64,000 nucleotides of DNA from Rahnella inusitata (GTDB lineage Bacteria > Pseudomonadota > Gammaproteobacteria > Enterobacterales > Enterobacteriaceae): NCBI RefSeq assembly GCF_003263515.1, contig NZ_JYDE01000021.1, positions 1 to 64,000 on the forward strand. The letters are read 5' to 3'. A program made the translations under genes and the position numbers. Numbering within the stretch: position 1 is the first letter of the stretch; each line of letters opens with the position of its first letter. Below are positions 13,084-21,617 of this stretch, piece after piece. A model generated the notes under the pieces. The model was not told the origin of the DNA and made no database searches. It saw only the letters and a list, made by a program, of their open reading frames with translations.

Positions 13084-14454
13084 ATGAATATCAATGCAAT
13101 CGCGACAGAACTGCTCCCTTTACTGGGCGGCAAAGACAATATCGCCAGCGCCGCACACTGCGCGACGCGTCTGCGGCTGGTGCTGGTGGATGACAGCCTG
13201 GTCAACAAAAGCGCTATCGAGAAAGTAGAAGGCGTGAAGGGTTGCTTCAGCAACGCCGGGCAGATCCAGATTATTTTTGGCACCGGGCTGGTGAACAAAG
13301 TCCACGCTGAGTTCATCAACGTGGCGGGCATCGGTGAATCGAGCAAGTCCGAAGCGGCTAACATTGCGGCGCAAAAACTGAACCCGTTCCAGCGCATCGC
13401 GCGCGTGCTGTCGAATATCTTTGTGCCGATCATTCCGGCAATCGTGGCATCCGGCCTGCTGATGGGGCTGCTCGGCATGGTGAAAACCTATGGCTGGGCG
13501 AACCCGGAGAGCGCGATTTTTATCATGCTCGACATGTTCAGTTCGGCGGCGTTCATCATTTTACCGATCCTCATCGGTTTCACCGCTGCGCGTGAATTCG
13601 GCGGTAACCCGTTCCTCGGCGCGACGCTGGGCGGCATTCTGACGCACCCCGCGCTGACCAACGCCTGGGGCGTCGCCAGCGGTTTCCACACCATGAATTT
13701 CTTCGGGCTGGAGATTGCGATGATTGGCTATCAGGGCACGGTATTCCCGGTGCTGCTGGCGGTCTGGTTTATGAGCTTCCTCGAAAAACGTCTGCGCAAA
13801 GTCATTCCTGATGCGCTGGATTTGATCCTGACGCCGTTTCTCACCGTCATCATCTCCGGCTTTATCGCGTTCCTGATTATCGGCCCGGCCGGTCGCGCGC
13901 TCGGCGACGGCATCTCTTTTATCCTCAGCACCTTAATCACTCACGCTGGCTGGGTAGCGGGGCTTATCTTCGGCGGGCTGTATTCGGTTATTGTCATCAC
14001 CGGGATCCACCACAGCTTTCACGCGATTGAAGCGGGGCTGCTGGGCAACCCGAGCATCGGCGTGAATTTCCTGCTGCCGATCTGGTCGATGGCTAACGTG
14101 GCACAGGGAGGTGCCTGTCTGGCGGTATACTTCAAAACCCGCGATGCAAAAATTAAAGCGATTGCCGTGCCGTCTGCCTTCTCGGCCATGTTGGGCATTA
14201 CCGAAGCGGCGATTTTCGGCATCAACCTGCGCTTTATGAAACCGTTTATCGCCGCCTTAGCCGGTGGTGCGCTGGGTGGCGCGTGGGTGGTGGCGATGCA
14301 CGTCAACATGACCGCCGTTGGCCTGACGGGTATTCCAGGGCTGGCGATTGTGCAGGCCAGTTCGATGCTCAGCTATCTTATCGGCTTAGTGATTGCCTTC
14401 GGCAGCGCATTCCTGCTTTCCCTGCTGCTGAAATACAAAACGGAGAGTGAATAA
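13084..14454 (+). CDS. scrA: PTS sucrose transporter, EIIBC
   Basis: 456 residues. The EIIB domain comes first, with the phosphocysteine in AAHCATRLRLVLVD (Cys26), then an EIIC membrane domain from about residue 100 with the sugar-binding motif GITEAAIFGINLR. It imports and phosphorylates sucrose to sucrose 6-phosphate. Like other ScrA proteins it has no EIIA and relies on EIIA-Glc. A 74-bp spacer with an imperfect GC-rich stem-loop (about 13032-13060) separates it from scrY, perhaps setting their ratio. AAGGAAC precedes the ATG. Confidence 0.95.
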   Translation: MNINAIATELLPLLGGKDNIASAAHCATRLRLVLVDDSLVNKSAIEKVEGVKGCFSNAGQIQIIFGTGLVNKVHAEFINVAGIGESSKSEAANIAAQKLNPFQRIARVLSNIFVPIIPAIVASGLLMGLLGMVKTYGWANPESAIFIMLDMFSSAAFIILPILIGFTAAREFGGNPFLGATLGGILTHPALTNAWGVASGFHTMNFFGLEIAMIGYQGTVFPVLLAVWFMSFLEKRLRKVIPDALDLILTPFLTVIISGFIAFLIIGPAGRALGDGISFILSTLITHAGWVAGLIFGGLYSVIVITGIHHSFHAIEAGLLGNPSIGVNFLLPIWSMANVAQGGACLAVYFKTRDAKIKAIAVPSAFSAMLGITEAAIFGINLRFMKPFIAALAGGALGGAWVVAMHVNMTAVGLTGIPGLAIVQASSMLSYLIGLVIAFGSAFLLSLLLKYKTESE

Positions 14455-15863
14455 TGTCGGAAGTCAGTTTGCTGAAACAGGCGCTGCGCAGCGTGGTGGC
14501 GGGGCAGGTAACCGCTGCCCGCGATCCGTACCGGCCCGGCTGGCACCTCGCGCCGCCGGTCGGTTTGCTCAATGACCCAAACGGATTTGTGCAGCATAAC
14601 GGGCGCTATCATCTTTTCTATCAGTGGAATCCGCTCGCCTGTGCGCACGGTGCGAAGTTCTGGGGGCACTGGAGCTCGGCGGATTTACTCCACTGGCGGC
14701 ATGAGCCGCTGGCGCTTGCACCGGCGCAAGAGTACGAATCGCACGGCTGTTATTCCGGTTCGGCGGTGGTGGACAACGGCCAGCTGACGCTTATCTATAC
14801 CGGCAACGTGAAATACCCGGACGGCAGCCGCACGGCCTTTCAGTGCCTGGCGCGTGAAAACGAGCGCGGTGAATTCGATAAAACCGGGCCGGTGCTGGAT
14901 CTTCCCGCCGGTTACACCGGTCACGTGCGTGACCCCAAGGTCTGGCAGCACGATGGCCAGTGGCACATGGTGCTCGGCGCGCAGGATCTCAGCCTGCAAG
15001 GCAAAGTGCTGTTGCTGCGATCCGCCGATTTGCTGGCGTGGGAGACGCTTGGCGAAATCGCCGGTTCAGGCCTCAACGGGCTGGGCGAATTCGGCTACAT
15101 GTGGGAATGCCCGGATCTGTTTAGCATCACCGGCAGCGACGTGCTGATCTGCTGCCCGCAGGGGTTAGCGGCGCAATCTGACCGCTACCTGAACACCTTC
15201 CAGTCCGGCTATTTCGTCGGGCAACTGGACTACGCTACAGGGCAGTTTTCGCACGGCGATTTCCACGAACTGGATCTCGGGTTCGAGTTTTATGCGCCGC
15301 AAACTACACCCACTGACGATGGCCGCCGCCTGCTGATTGGCTGGATGGGCATTCCTGACGGCGATGAGTTTTATCAGCCGACGATTGAGCAGGGATGGCT
15401 ACATATCATGACCTGTCCGCGCGAGCTGACGTTGGAAAACGGTAAAATTATTCAACGCCCGGCGCGCGAACTTCAGCGGTTACGCGGCGAAGAACAGGTC
15501 TGGCAGGGTATCGCGCAGGACGCGCCGGTGTGGGACATCACGCGTGCGGAAGTCACTATCGGGACTGAACAACCGTTCAGCGCCGATCTGGGCGGAAACA
15601 TGACGCTTGCCTGGGACGGCGAATGGCTGCGGCTGATGCGCAAAAACCGCCGCAGCGGCGAACCGGAGCAGCGGATCTGGCGCGGCGCGTTACGCCATCT
15701 CACTCTGTTGTGCGACAGTTCCAGCGTGGAAATCTTCATTAATGATGGCGATGCGGTGATGTCTTCGCGCTATTTTCCTGCACTGCCGGCACGGTTAACC
15801 TTCAGCGGAGACGGGCAGATTGCGCTGCGCCACTGGTCGTTGACGGATTGCGTGTTAGAATAA
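14454..15863 (+). CDS. scrB: Sucrose-6-phosphate hydrolase, GH32
   Basis: 469 residues. The GH32 signature motifs are present: nucleophile motif LLNDPNG (Asp41), FWGHWSS, the transition-state RDP motif (VRDPKVW) and the acid/base in MWECPDLF. It cleaves sucrose 6-phosphate in the cytoplasm to glucose 6-phosphate and fructose. Its start codon overlaps the scrA stop (TAATG), so the two are coupled. Confidence 0.95.
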   Translation: MSEVSLLKQALRSVVAGQVTAARDPYRPGWHLAPPVGLLNDPNGFVQHNGRYHLFYQWNPLACAHGAKFWGHWSSADLLHWRHEPLALAPAQEYESHGCYSGSAVVDNGQLTLIYTGNVKYPDGSRTAFQCLARENERGEFDKTGPVLDLPAGYTGHVRDPKVWQHDGQWHMVLGAQDLSLQGKVLLLRSADLLAWETLGEIAGSGLNGLGEFGYMWECPDLFSITGSDVLICCPQGLAAQSDRYLNTFQSGYFVGQLDYATGQFSHGDFHELDLGFEFYAPQTTPTDDGRRLLIGWMGIPDGDEFYQPTIEQGWLHIMTCPRELTLENGKIIQRPARELQRLRGEEQVWQGIAQDAPVWDITRAEVTIGTEQPFSADLGGNMTLAWDGEWLRLMRKNRRSGEPEQRIWRGALRHLTLLCDSSSVEIFINDGDAVMSSRYFPALPARLTFSGDGQIALRHWSLTDCVLE

Positions 15864-15893
15864 AAGCCTTTCCGGACAATAGAATATGGCGCA

Positions 15894-16916
15894 GTGAAAA
15901 AGACCAAACGCATCACTATCAGTGGCATAGCCGAACTGGCTGGCGTGTCGAAATCGACTGCCAGCCAGGTGCTTAACGGGCATAGCAAAAAGTTTCGCAT
16001 CTCTGACAGCACCCGCGATCGCGTGCTGGCAGTGGCGGCTGAGCAGCATTATCAACCGAGTATTCACGCCCGTTCTCTCAATGCGGCGCGCAGCTATACA
16101 CTGGGGCTGGTGGTACCGGAAATGACCAACTACGGTTTCGCCGCCTGTTCCAACGAGCTGGAAACGTTGTGTCGCGAAAATGGAATGCAACTGCTGATCG
16201 CCTGCACGGATGAAAACACCAGTCAGGAAACGATGGTGGTGAACAACCTGATCCAGCGTCAGGTGGATGGCCTGATCGTGGCCTCGAGCATGCTCAATGA
16301 TGCGGAATACGTCAAAATCAGCCAGCAACTGCCGGTCGTTCTTTTCGACCGACATATGCAGGACACCGAACTGCCGCTGGTGGTTTGTGAGGCCATCGAG
16401 TCCTCCGCCGAACTGGTAGCCCGCGTGGCGAAAAATCACTCAGATGAATTCTATTTTCTCGGCGGCCAGCCGCGCATTTCCCCGACGCGCGACCGTCTGG
16501 CGGGCTATCAGCTCGGCCTGGAACGTGCCGGTGTGACGCTGAAACCCGAGTGGATTATGTACGGTAATTATCATCCGAGTTCCGGCTACGAGATGTTTGC
16601 CAATCTCTGTGCGCGTCTTGGAAGGCCGCCAAAAGCGCTGTACGTGGCGTCTTGCGGGCTGATGGAAGGGGTGTTGCGCTATATGAGCCAGCACAAGCTT
16701 TTGGAAAGTGATATCCATCTGTGCAGCTTCGACGACCATTATCTCTACGATTCCCTTTCCGTGAAAATCGATACCGTCGCACAGGATTGCCGCGAACTGG
16801 CGATGCACTGTTTTGAGGTGGTGATCGGTCTTATTAATGATCAGCAGCCGCAGGAACTACGCTGCTATCTCGCGCCGAAGCTGCACTGGCGGCATCCGGC
16901 GTCTTCAGAGGCGTGA
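15894..16916 (+). CDS. scrR: LacI-family sucrose operon repressor
   Basis: 340 residues. The LacI helix-turn-helix reads [20 protein letters not shown] with the hinge region [16 protein letters not shown], followed by a periplasmic-binding-protein-like effector domain. GTG 15894 is the start. It lies 30 bp after scrB and would bind the palindromes at 11219-11234 and 11353-11388. Fructose or fructose 1-phosphate is the known inducer of ScrR relatives. Confidence 0.93.
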   Translation: MKKTKRITISGIAELAGVSKSTASQVLNGHSKKFRISDSTRDRVLAVAAEQHYQPSIHARSLNAARSYTLGLVVPEMTNYGFAACSNELETLCRENGMQLLIACTDENTSQETMVVNNLIQRQVDGLIVASSMLNDAEYVKISQQLPVVLFDRHMQDTELPLVVCEAIESSAELVARVAKNHSDEFYFLGGQPRISPTRDRLAGYQLGLERAGVTLKPEWIMYGNYHPSSGYEMFANLCARLGRPPKALYVASCGLMEGVLRYMSQHKLLESDIHLCSFDDHYLYDSLSVKIDTVAQDCRELAMHCFEVVIGLINDQQPQELRCYLAPKLHWRHPASSEA

Positions 16917-16919
16917 TTT

Positions 16920-16949
16920 CAGCCCGTCGCCAGGACGGGCTTTCTCTTT
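16920..16949 (+). terminator. Terminator after scrR
   Basis: AGCCCGTC (16921-16928) pairs with GACGGGCT (16934-16941), followed by a T-rich tail (TTCTCTTT). It closes the scrYABR operon just before the convergent mtr. Confidence 0.8.
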
Positions 16950-16958
16950 CCCTCTTTC

Positions 16959-18203
16959 TTAACGATAAACCGGCAGTAAATCCACGCTCGACAAAATATG
17001 CACCACGGCATTGAGCACACCGAAGAACAGTACCAGCGCGATCATTTTATTGCCCCCCCATACGCGATAGCGCGGGCTGCCGAAGCGTTTACGCGATTTA
17101 CGCGCCATCAGCGCAGGCACAATCACCGCCCAGACCGTGGCCGCCAGACCGGCGAAACCGATGGCATAAATAAATCCATCAGGAACCATCACGCCGCCAA
17201 TCATCGGCGGGATGAAGGTGACCAGTGCGGTTTTGAAACGACCGGTTTTGCTGTCGTCGAATTTGAACAAATCCGCCAGATAATCAAACAAGCCCAACGT
17301 CACGCCGAGGAAGGAACAGGCAACGGCGAAATTCGAAAAGAGGGTCAGCAGTAAGTCGAGCCCTTCGCTGTTGAGGATCTGGCTCAGCGACTGCACCAGC
17401 ACATCAATATTCCCGCCGCGCTCTGCGATGCCGATAAATGCCGGGCGTGGAATATTGCCCATGGTTCCCAGCATCCAGATGATATACAGCCCGAGTGCCA
17501 TCAGCGTGCCCAGCAGCAGACATTTTTTGATGACCTGCGGGTTTTTGCCGTAATACTTCATCAGGCTCGGTACGTTGCCGTGATAACCAAACGACGCCAG
17601 ACAAAAAGGCAACGTCGCCAGTACATAGGGCATATAACTCGGATTGATCTCCACGCTGTTAAGCAGATTCACCGGTTTCACATGCCACAGCAGGCTGCCA
17701 AAAGTGAGAAAGAACGCGATGATTTTTGCGCCGAGCACGATGGCGGTCATGCGGCTGACTGCACGGGTGCTCAGCCAGACGATAAACGCCACTGCCAGCG
17801 CGGTCAGCAAGCCGCCGAGGCGCGGGGAGACGTTCACCGACATTTCACGCATCGTGTGCTGAATAACCGATCCGCTCGCTGAAATATAGGCGTAGGTCAG
17901 AATATACAACACGAAAGCGATGGTGAGGCCGTTCAGCCGGTTCCAGCCTTTGCCCAACAAATCGCGGGTGACGGTGTTGAAGCTGGATCCAATCGGGTAG
18001 TTCAGATTGGCTTCGAGGATCATCAGCCCTGAATGCAGCATGCAAAACCAGGTAAATACCAGCGCGGCGACTGACCAGAAAAACCAGGCCCCTGACATCA
18101 CTACCGGCAGTGAAAACATGCCCGCGCCGATGATGGTGCCACCAATAATCATTGCGCCGCCAAAGACGGAGCGGAGTGGGGCTTCTGTGGAAAGCGTCGC
18201 CAT
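16959..18203 (-). CDS. mtr: Tryptophan-specific permease
   Basis: 414 residues, the usual Mtr length, with eleven hydrophobic segments of the HAAAP family. Hallmarks include [36 protein letters not shown] and [20 protein letters not shown], nearly identical to E. coli Mtr as I remember it. It imports tryptophan (and indole) with protons. ATG 18203 (MATLSTEAP) is preferred to the in-frame ATG at 18239 because Mtr begins MATL. A TrpR operator lies about 150 bp upstream. Confidence 0.93.
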   Translation of the reverse strand: MATLSTEAPLRSVFGGAMIIGGTIIGAGMFSLPVVMSGAWFFWSVAALVFTWFCMLHSGLMILEANLNYPIGSSFNTVTRDLLGKGWNRLNGLTIAFVLYILTYAYISASGSVIQHTMREMSVNVSPRLGGLLTALAVAFIVWLSTRAVSRMTAIVLGAKIIAFFLTFGSLLWHVKPVNLLNSVEINPSYMPYVLATLPFCLASFGYHGNVPSLMKYYGKNPQVIKKCLLLGTLMALGLYIIWMLGTMGNIPRPAFIGIAERGGNIDVLVQSLSQILNSEGLDLLLTLFSNFAVACSFLGVTLGLFDYLADLFKFDDSKTGRFKTALVTFIPPMIGGVMVPDGFIYAIGFAGLAATVWAVIVPALMARKSRKRFGSPRYRVWGGNKMIALVLFFGVLNAVVHILSSVDLLPVYR

Positions 18204-18355
18204 AGTGCGGTTCCTCGCGTGGCTTTTATCACGATTCATTTCAAGAATTGCTGTAAAAGAATGGGTGGGTTATGGAGGCAGAAAACGCGCGTTTATCCTG
18301 CGGCTCTGACCTTAAGCGCGACAATATAGTGCAAATGGCGATGCATGTACACCAT

Positions 18356-18373
18356 GAACTAGTGTGATAGTAC
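18356..18373. promoter_or_regulatory. TrpR operator upstream of mtr
   Basis: GAACTAGTGTGATAGTAC matches the trp operator consensus GTACTAGTTAACTAGTAC at 13 of 18 positions, with both CTAGT/TAGTAC arms preserved. In E. coli mtr is repressed by TrpR and activated by TyrR; I saw no convincing TyrR box. Confidence 0.75.
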
Positions 18374-18488
18374 ATCAGGACAACACAACCGCTTACCTGA
18401 TACTCTTGGTCTTGCTATCCGTGCGGATGAGGAGTTGCGTGTCATTCCTCTCCCCACATTGACCCACTTATGAATGAAGAGTCCGACC

Positions 18489-18800
18489 ATGATGAATAAA
18501 AAAATGCTTTCCCTCTGCGCGCTGGCCGTGTTCGCCCTCGCGGGTTGTCAGAATCACAAGACTGATGAGAAAAATGACAGCGCGAAAAATGCGGCGACCG
18601 TTCAGCAGCCGGACACCTGCAATGCCGGTGCTTTCAGTTCTCTGATCGGCAAAAAAGCTTCTGTCCTCGATACAATGCGTTTCGCCCAGCCGATGCGCCA
18701 CATCACACCGAACACGGCGGTGACGATGGATTACCGCGCGGAACGTCTCAATATTGAGTCTGATGAGAAAGGGGTGATCACCCGTTTGTACTGTTCGTGA
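18489..18800 (+). CDS. I78-family peptidase-inhibitor-like lipoprotein
   Basis: About 103 residues. A lipoprotein signal with lipobox LAGC (FALAGCQN) is followed by a short polar linker and a mature domain of about 65 residues. That domain has two cysteines and CNAGAFSSLIGKKASVLDTM, RHITPNTAVTMDYRAERLNI and a terminal RLYCS. This is the pattern of I78 inhibitors, small proteins that block serine proteases. GAAGAG seven bases upstream favours ATG 18489 over 18474. Probably envelope-anchored; target protease unknown. Confidence 0.8.
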   Translation: MMNKKMLSLCALAVFALAGCQNHKTDEKNDSAKNAATVQQPDTCNAGAFSSLIGKKASVLDTMRFAQPMRHITPNTAVTMDYRAERLNIESDEKGVITRLYCS

Positions 18801-18820
18801 CCGATCTGCCTGTTTAATAA

Positions 18821-18838
18821 GCGACTCTTCGGAGTCGC
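18821..18838 (+). terminator. UUCG hairpin after the lipoprotein gene
   Basis: A perfect 7-bp stem (GCGACTC / GAGTCGC) closed by a TTCG tetraloop, 21 bp after the stop. It lacks a T-run, so it may be an mRNA 3' stabiliser rather than an efficient terminator. Confidence 0.5.
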
Positions 18839-18943
18839 TGCCCAAACTCTCCCATTCCTCATCGGAAAATAGGGTTTACATCACAGATTTCATTACGTTT
18901 TCTAATAACAAAAATTAATTTAAACCTGTAATAAAATACAGTG

Positions 18944-18971
18944 TTGACACTCGGTTTATAACGAGTAGATT
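18944..18971 (+). promoter_or_regulatory. Strong sigma-70 promoter for the structured RNA
   Basis: A perfect -35 box TTGACA (18944-18949), a 16-bp spacer and TAGATT (18966-18971). An A/T-rich stretch at 18898-18941 just upstream could act as an UP element. Transcription should begin near 18978. Confidence 0.7.
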
Positions 18972-18977
18972 AGAACT

Positions 18978-19537
18978 TAACGCTGGTGAGGAGATGAGTA
19001 AGAGATTTATTAACCGGCGTGTATTACCGAGAAGTGAGTATGAAAGTAAGTAAGCAGTAAATAGATGCGATGAAGGCCACGACATATTTTGGATGGGTTC
19101 TTCAACACCGGGCTGAAATACTTAGCCACGTGAGAAGAGGATGTCAGGCTCCGAAGTAGAGTACAGCAATCGCATAATGTGGAACACACCGCGATGATGT
19201 AAGGCCTTGTTGTTAAGAGTAATGTTCGCGATTGGGTACGTAAGTATGAAATCGAGAATGTCGCGAAGAGAGTAAGGCAACGCATCAAAGAGTATATATC
19301 GCGAGGGCGATGTACTCATTAAGTCAACTCTTCAGGAATTGTCTTAATGAAATTAGCAGGATGAAACGCTTATTCCATAAAACTCTAGGAGGACAGCAGT
19401 AAATCAGTAACCAATATATCCTGTGAAAAAATGTGCATCATGAGAAGTAGAGTTAAGTAATTAAGTTGATGAATGTTAAATATTAAATTGGTAGTAACCT
19501 GAAAGCCCCGGTAATGTATTACTGGGGCTTTCTTCAT
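18978..19537 (+). ncRNA. Candidate large structured non-coding RNA (~560 nt)
   Basis: No credible ORF on either strand, but a strong promoter on the left and a strong terminator on the right. The purine-rich transcript folds locally into many helices by eye. ACGCTGGT 18980-18987 pairs with ACCGGCGT 19013-19020. ATCGC 19169-19173 pairs with GCGAT 19191-19195 and encloses TGTG-GAA-CACA. TTCGCGA 19225-19231 pairs with TCGCGAA 19261-19267 and encloses an arm ending in a GTAA (GNRA) tetraloop. GAGTA+ATCGC 19290-19302 pairs with GCGAT+TACTC 19307-19317. TTAAGTCAA 19319-19327 pairs with TTGTCTTAA 19339-19347 (one mismatch). AGGAGGA is exposed at 19387-19393. It is not 6S, tmRNA, CsrB/CsrC, RNase P or SRP RNA as I know them. 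Confidence 0.65.
19501..19537 (+). terminator. Terminator of the structured RNA
   Basis: GAAAGCCCC (19501-19509) pairs with GGGGCTTTC (19524-19532), extended by GTAAT/ATTAC inside, followed by a T-rich stretch. It is a strong intrinsic terminator with no gene immediately 5' of it on this strand, which supports a transcribed non-coding unit. Confidence 0.85.
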
Positions 19538-19581
19538 TTTAGCGCCTGATTAACAACGGTTTATTATTACTGCTCCCCTCA

Positions 19582-21330
19582 TCAGGTTAAATCCAGCATG
19601 GCGCTGAGTTCGGCGATCTGCTGCTGCCACTGATCCTGCAAACCGGGTTTCTGATGTTTCGGCTTACGCGCCCGGTCTTCCTCCAGTTTGCCCTCCAGCT
19701 CCAGCAGCAACGCCAGCAGCCGTTCCTCTTGCGTTTCCTGCACTTTCGCCGCTTCCGGTTTTTGCTCTCCCACGGGCAGGGCAGGAGTCAGTTGCGGAAC
19801 ACCGGCTAAAATCCCATAGACGGATTTCAGGTCATGCCATTCCTCCAGCCGCTGATGGTCAATCAGCCAGAACCGGTTACAGCTTTGCTCGATAAACCGC
19901 CGGTCGTGCGACACCAGCAATACCGCACCGCTGAAGGTTTTCAGCGTCTCAGCCAGCTCTTCTTTTCCCTCCATATCCAGATGGTTAGTCGGTTCATCGA
20001 GCAGTAGCAGTGAGTAGTTCGCCAGCGTCAGGCCGATAAACAGCAGTCGCGAGCGCTCGCCGCCGCTGAGCGTACTGACTTTTTGCTGATGGCGGAGGTA
20101 AGAAAAGCCTGCGCCGATCAGTGCCATTTTTCGCTGTTCTTCCGTCAGTGGAGCAAACTGCACCAGCGCGTCGCTCAGGATGTCGTCGTCACGCAGTTGT
20201 TGCAGGCTCTGGTCGTAATAACCGGTGCGTACGCGCGGATGAAAGACCACGCCCGGTTCTGCATTTTCCAGATTGCAGAATGCCCGCCACAGCGTATGCA
20301 GAAGTGACGATTTACCCCCGCCGTTGCGACCGACCAGCGCGATACGATCGCCACTTTTTACCCGCATTTCGTCCAGCTTAAACAGCACCGGGGCATCCGG
20401 CGCAGGGCGGACATGCAGGTCCGACAACGCCAGGACGCGATCTGCCGGTAAGGCTTCACCGTTTAAACGTAGTTTCCACAGATTGCCTGCGGTGACCTCG
20501 GTTTGATCTTGCTTCAGCCGGTCGACCTGTTTTTCCATTTGCCTGGCCTTGCGCGCCAGCTTTTCGTTGTCATACACGCTGCCCCAGACCGCCAGCCGTT
20601 TGGCGCTTTTCGCCACGCGGTCGATCTCCTTTTGCTCAGCTCTGCGGCGCAGCGCATCCGCCGCATCCCTTTCCTCCAGCGCCTGTCGCGCCTGCGTGCA
20701 GGGAAGACGAATAAATTGCAGCGTTTTATCGCGCAGGATCCAGGTGCAGTTGGTGACATTGTCCAGCAGGCTGCGGTCGTGGGAGACCAGCACAAAGCTG
20801 CCCCCCCAGTTTTTCAGAAACTCTTCGAGCCACAGCAGCGTGGGCAGATCCAGATGGTTGCTCGGTTCATCAAGCAGCAGCAAATCCGGCTGACGGATCA
20901 GCGCCCGCGCCAGCAGCAGGCGCGTATGCTGTCCGCCGCTGAGTGTCCCGGCGGTAAGCTCCCACGCTGTTTCATCAAAACCGAGCGTGGCCAGCAGCAC
21001 TTCCGCCTGCCAGCGCTCCGGCTGATCCAGGCTTTCCGGCAAATGGCTGAACACTGCGTCAATCAGCGAACATTCCGCCAGTTCTGCGGGAAGATGCTGT
21101 TCGATGCGCGCCATCAGGCACTGGCCGGACAGGGTGACGGTGCCGGAACTGGCCGCCAGACTGCCGCTGAGGATTTTCAGCAAGGTACTTTTGCCGCAGC
21201 CGTTGTGGCCGATAAGCCCGATACGGTCGCCTTTTTTCAGGCCGAAGGAGATTTCAGCCAGCAAAGGGCCGAAGGCGGTGTCGAAAGAGACAGATTGCGC
21301 AGAAAGTAATGTGTTTGGAGATAGGGTCAT
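19582..21330 (-). CDS. ABC-F ribosome-associated ATPase
   Basis: 582 residues with two ABC domains and no membrane helices, the ABC-F layout. Domain 1 has Walker A GHNGCGKST, signature LSGGQ and Walker B LLLLDEPSNHLD. A charged linker (about residues 215-290) carries the interdomain arm. Domain 2 has GRNGGGKSS, LSGGE and LLLLDEPTNHLD. The C-terminus is a Lys/Glu-rich coiled coil (about 525-570), Uup-like. ABC-F proteins bind the ribosomal E site; some protect against macrolides, lincosamides or pleuromutilins. The leader peptide and bistable hairpins upstream, and an MFS pump further upstream on the same strand, favour an antibiotic-inducible resistance role over a housekeeping Uup/EttA one. 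Specificity unproven. Confidence 0.9.
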   Translation of the reverse strand: MTLSPNTLLSAQSVSFDTAFGPLLAEISFGLKKGDRIGLIGHNGCGKSTLLKILSGSLAASSGTVTLSGQCLMARIEQHLPAELAECSLIDAVFSHLPESLDQPERWQAEVLLATLGFDETAWELTAGTLSGGQHTRLLLARALIRQPDLLLLDEPSNHLDLPTLLWLEEFLKNWGGSFVLVSHDRSLLDNVTNCTWILRDKTLQFIRLPCTQARQALEERDAADALRRRAEQKEIDRVAKSAKRLAVWGSVYDNEKLARKARQMEKQVDRLKQDQTEVTAGNLWKLRLNGEALPADRVLALSDLHVRPAPDAPVLFKLDEMRVKSGDRIALVGRNGGGKSSLLHTLWRAFCNLENAEPGVVFHPRVRTGYYDQSLQQLRDDDILSDALVQFAPLTEEQRKMALIGAGFSYLRHQQKVSTLSGGERSRLLFIGLTLANYSLLLLDEPTNHLDMEGKEELAETLKTFSGAVLLVSHDRRFIEQSCNRFWLIDHQRLEEWHDLKSVYGILAGVPQLTPALPVGEQKPEAAKVQETQEERLLALLLELEGKLEEDRARKPKHQKPGLQDQWQQQIAELSAMLDLT

Positions 21331-21338
21331 GATGCTTA

Positions 21339-21473
21339 CTCAAGGTTTACAGGCATAAGAATGCCTCTCGTCAATAAAGCCGACGATAACCGGTAAGCCG
21401 GAGGGAAGTTCTCAGATTGTCAGTTAGCTTCGCTCAAGCAGGTTATCGCAGCACGATACCGGTAACGCTTGAG
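21339..21473 (-). promoter_or_regulatory. Bistable leader (attenuator) of the ABC-F gene
   Basis: Four segments of the minus-strand mRNA can pair in two exclusive ways. Segment 1 (21454-21473: CTCAAGC and GGTATCG) pairs with segment 2 (21433-21448: CGATAACC and GCTTGAG) as a long hairpin at the end of the leader ORF. Alternatively segment 2 (CGATAACC, 21441-21448) pairs perfectly with segment 3 (GGTTATCG, 21384-21391), while CTCAAG of segment 1 pairs with segment 4 (CTTGAG, 21339-21344), which contains the likely ribosome binding site of the ABC-F gene. A further hairpin AGGCAT-TCTT-ATGCCT lies at 21351-21366. No T-run follows, so control would be at translation. The pairing is seen; the mechanism is inferred. 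Confidence 0.65.
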
Positions 21474-21526
21474 CAATGACGATCGCTAAGGACGAGTGAA
21501 GTTAAAAACAATTCACGGGTCAGCAT
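21443..21526 (-). CDS. 27-residue leader peptide upstream of the ABC-F gene
   Basis: The frame starts MLTRELFLTSLVLSDRHCSS, ends VTGIVLR and is preceded by a near-perfect Shine-Dalgarno (TAAGGAGGA, 21532-21540) five bases from the ATG. The ORF end lies inside a hairpin that competes with structures covering the ABC-F ribosome binding site. Short, well-translated leaders like this are known before erm genes and ABC-F genes such as msr and vmlR, where drug-stalled ribosomes switch on the downstream gene. I do not recognise this peptide sequence from a described leader. Confidence 0.75.
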   Translation of the reverse strand: MLTRELFLTSLVLSDRHCSSVTGIVLR

Positions 21527-21566
21527 GGCAATCCTCCTTATATAAATTTGGTGAATGAATGAGCTG

Positions 21567-21595
21567 ATTATATTGGGGAATGTGCGGTTTTGCCA
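21567..21595 (-). promoter_or_regulatory. Promoter for the leader and ABC-F gene
   Basis: On the minus strand a perfect TATAAT (21567-21572) is spaced 17 bp from TGGCAA (21590-21595), placing the start about 35 bp before the leader ATG. A GC-rich near-palindrome GGGGGAATTTCCCCC at 21598-21612 separates it from the upstream MFS stop. Confidence 0.6.
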
Positions 21596-21617
21596 GTGGG
21601 GGAATTTCCCCCGCCGG

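Noticed and set aside
19010-19319. Minus-strand ORFs of 92 and 65 residues in the RNA region
   Set aside because: Cys/Leu/Ser-rich low-quality translation, no ribosome binding site, antisense to a strongly structured transcript.
18978-19537. CsrB/CsrC-type sRNA
   Set aside because: Only about eight GGA motifs in 560 nt, few in hairpin loops, and the length exceeds CsrB by about 200 nt.
20503-21309. 268-residue plus-strand ORF
   Set aside because: Antisense shadow of the ABC-F gene; no domain, composition typical of reverse frames of GC-rich genes.
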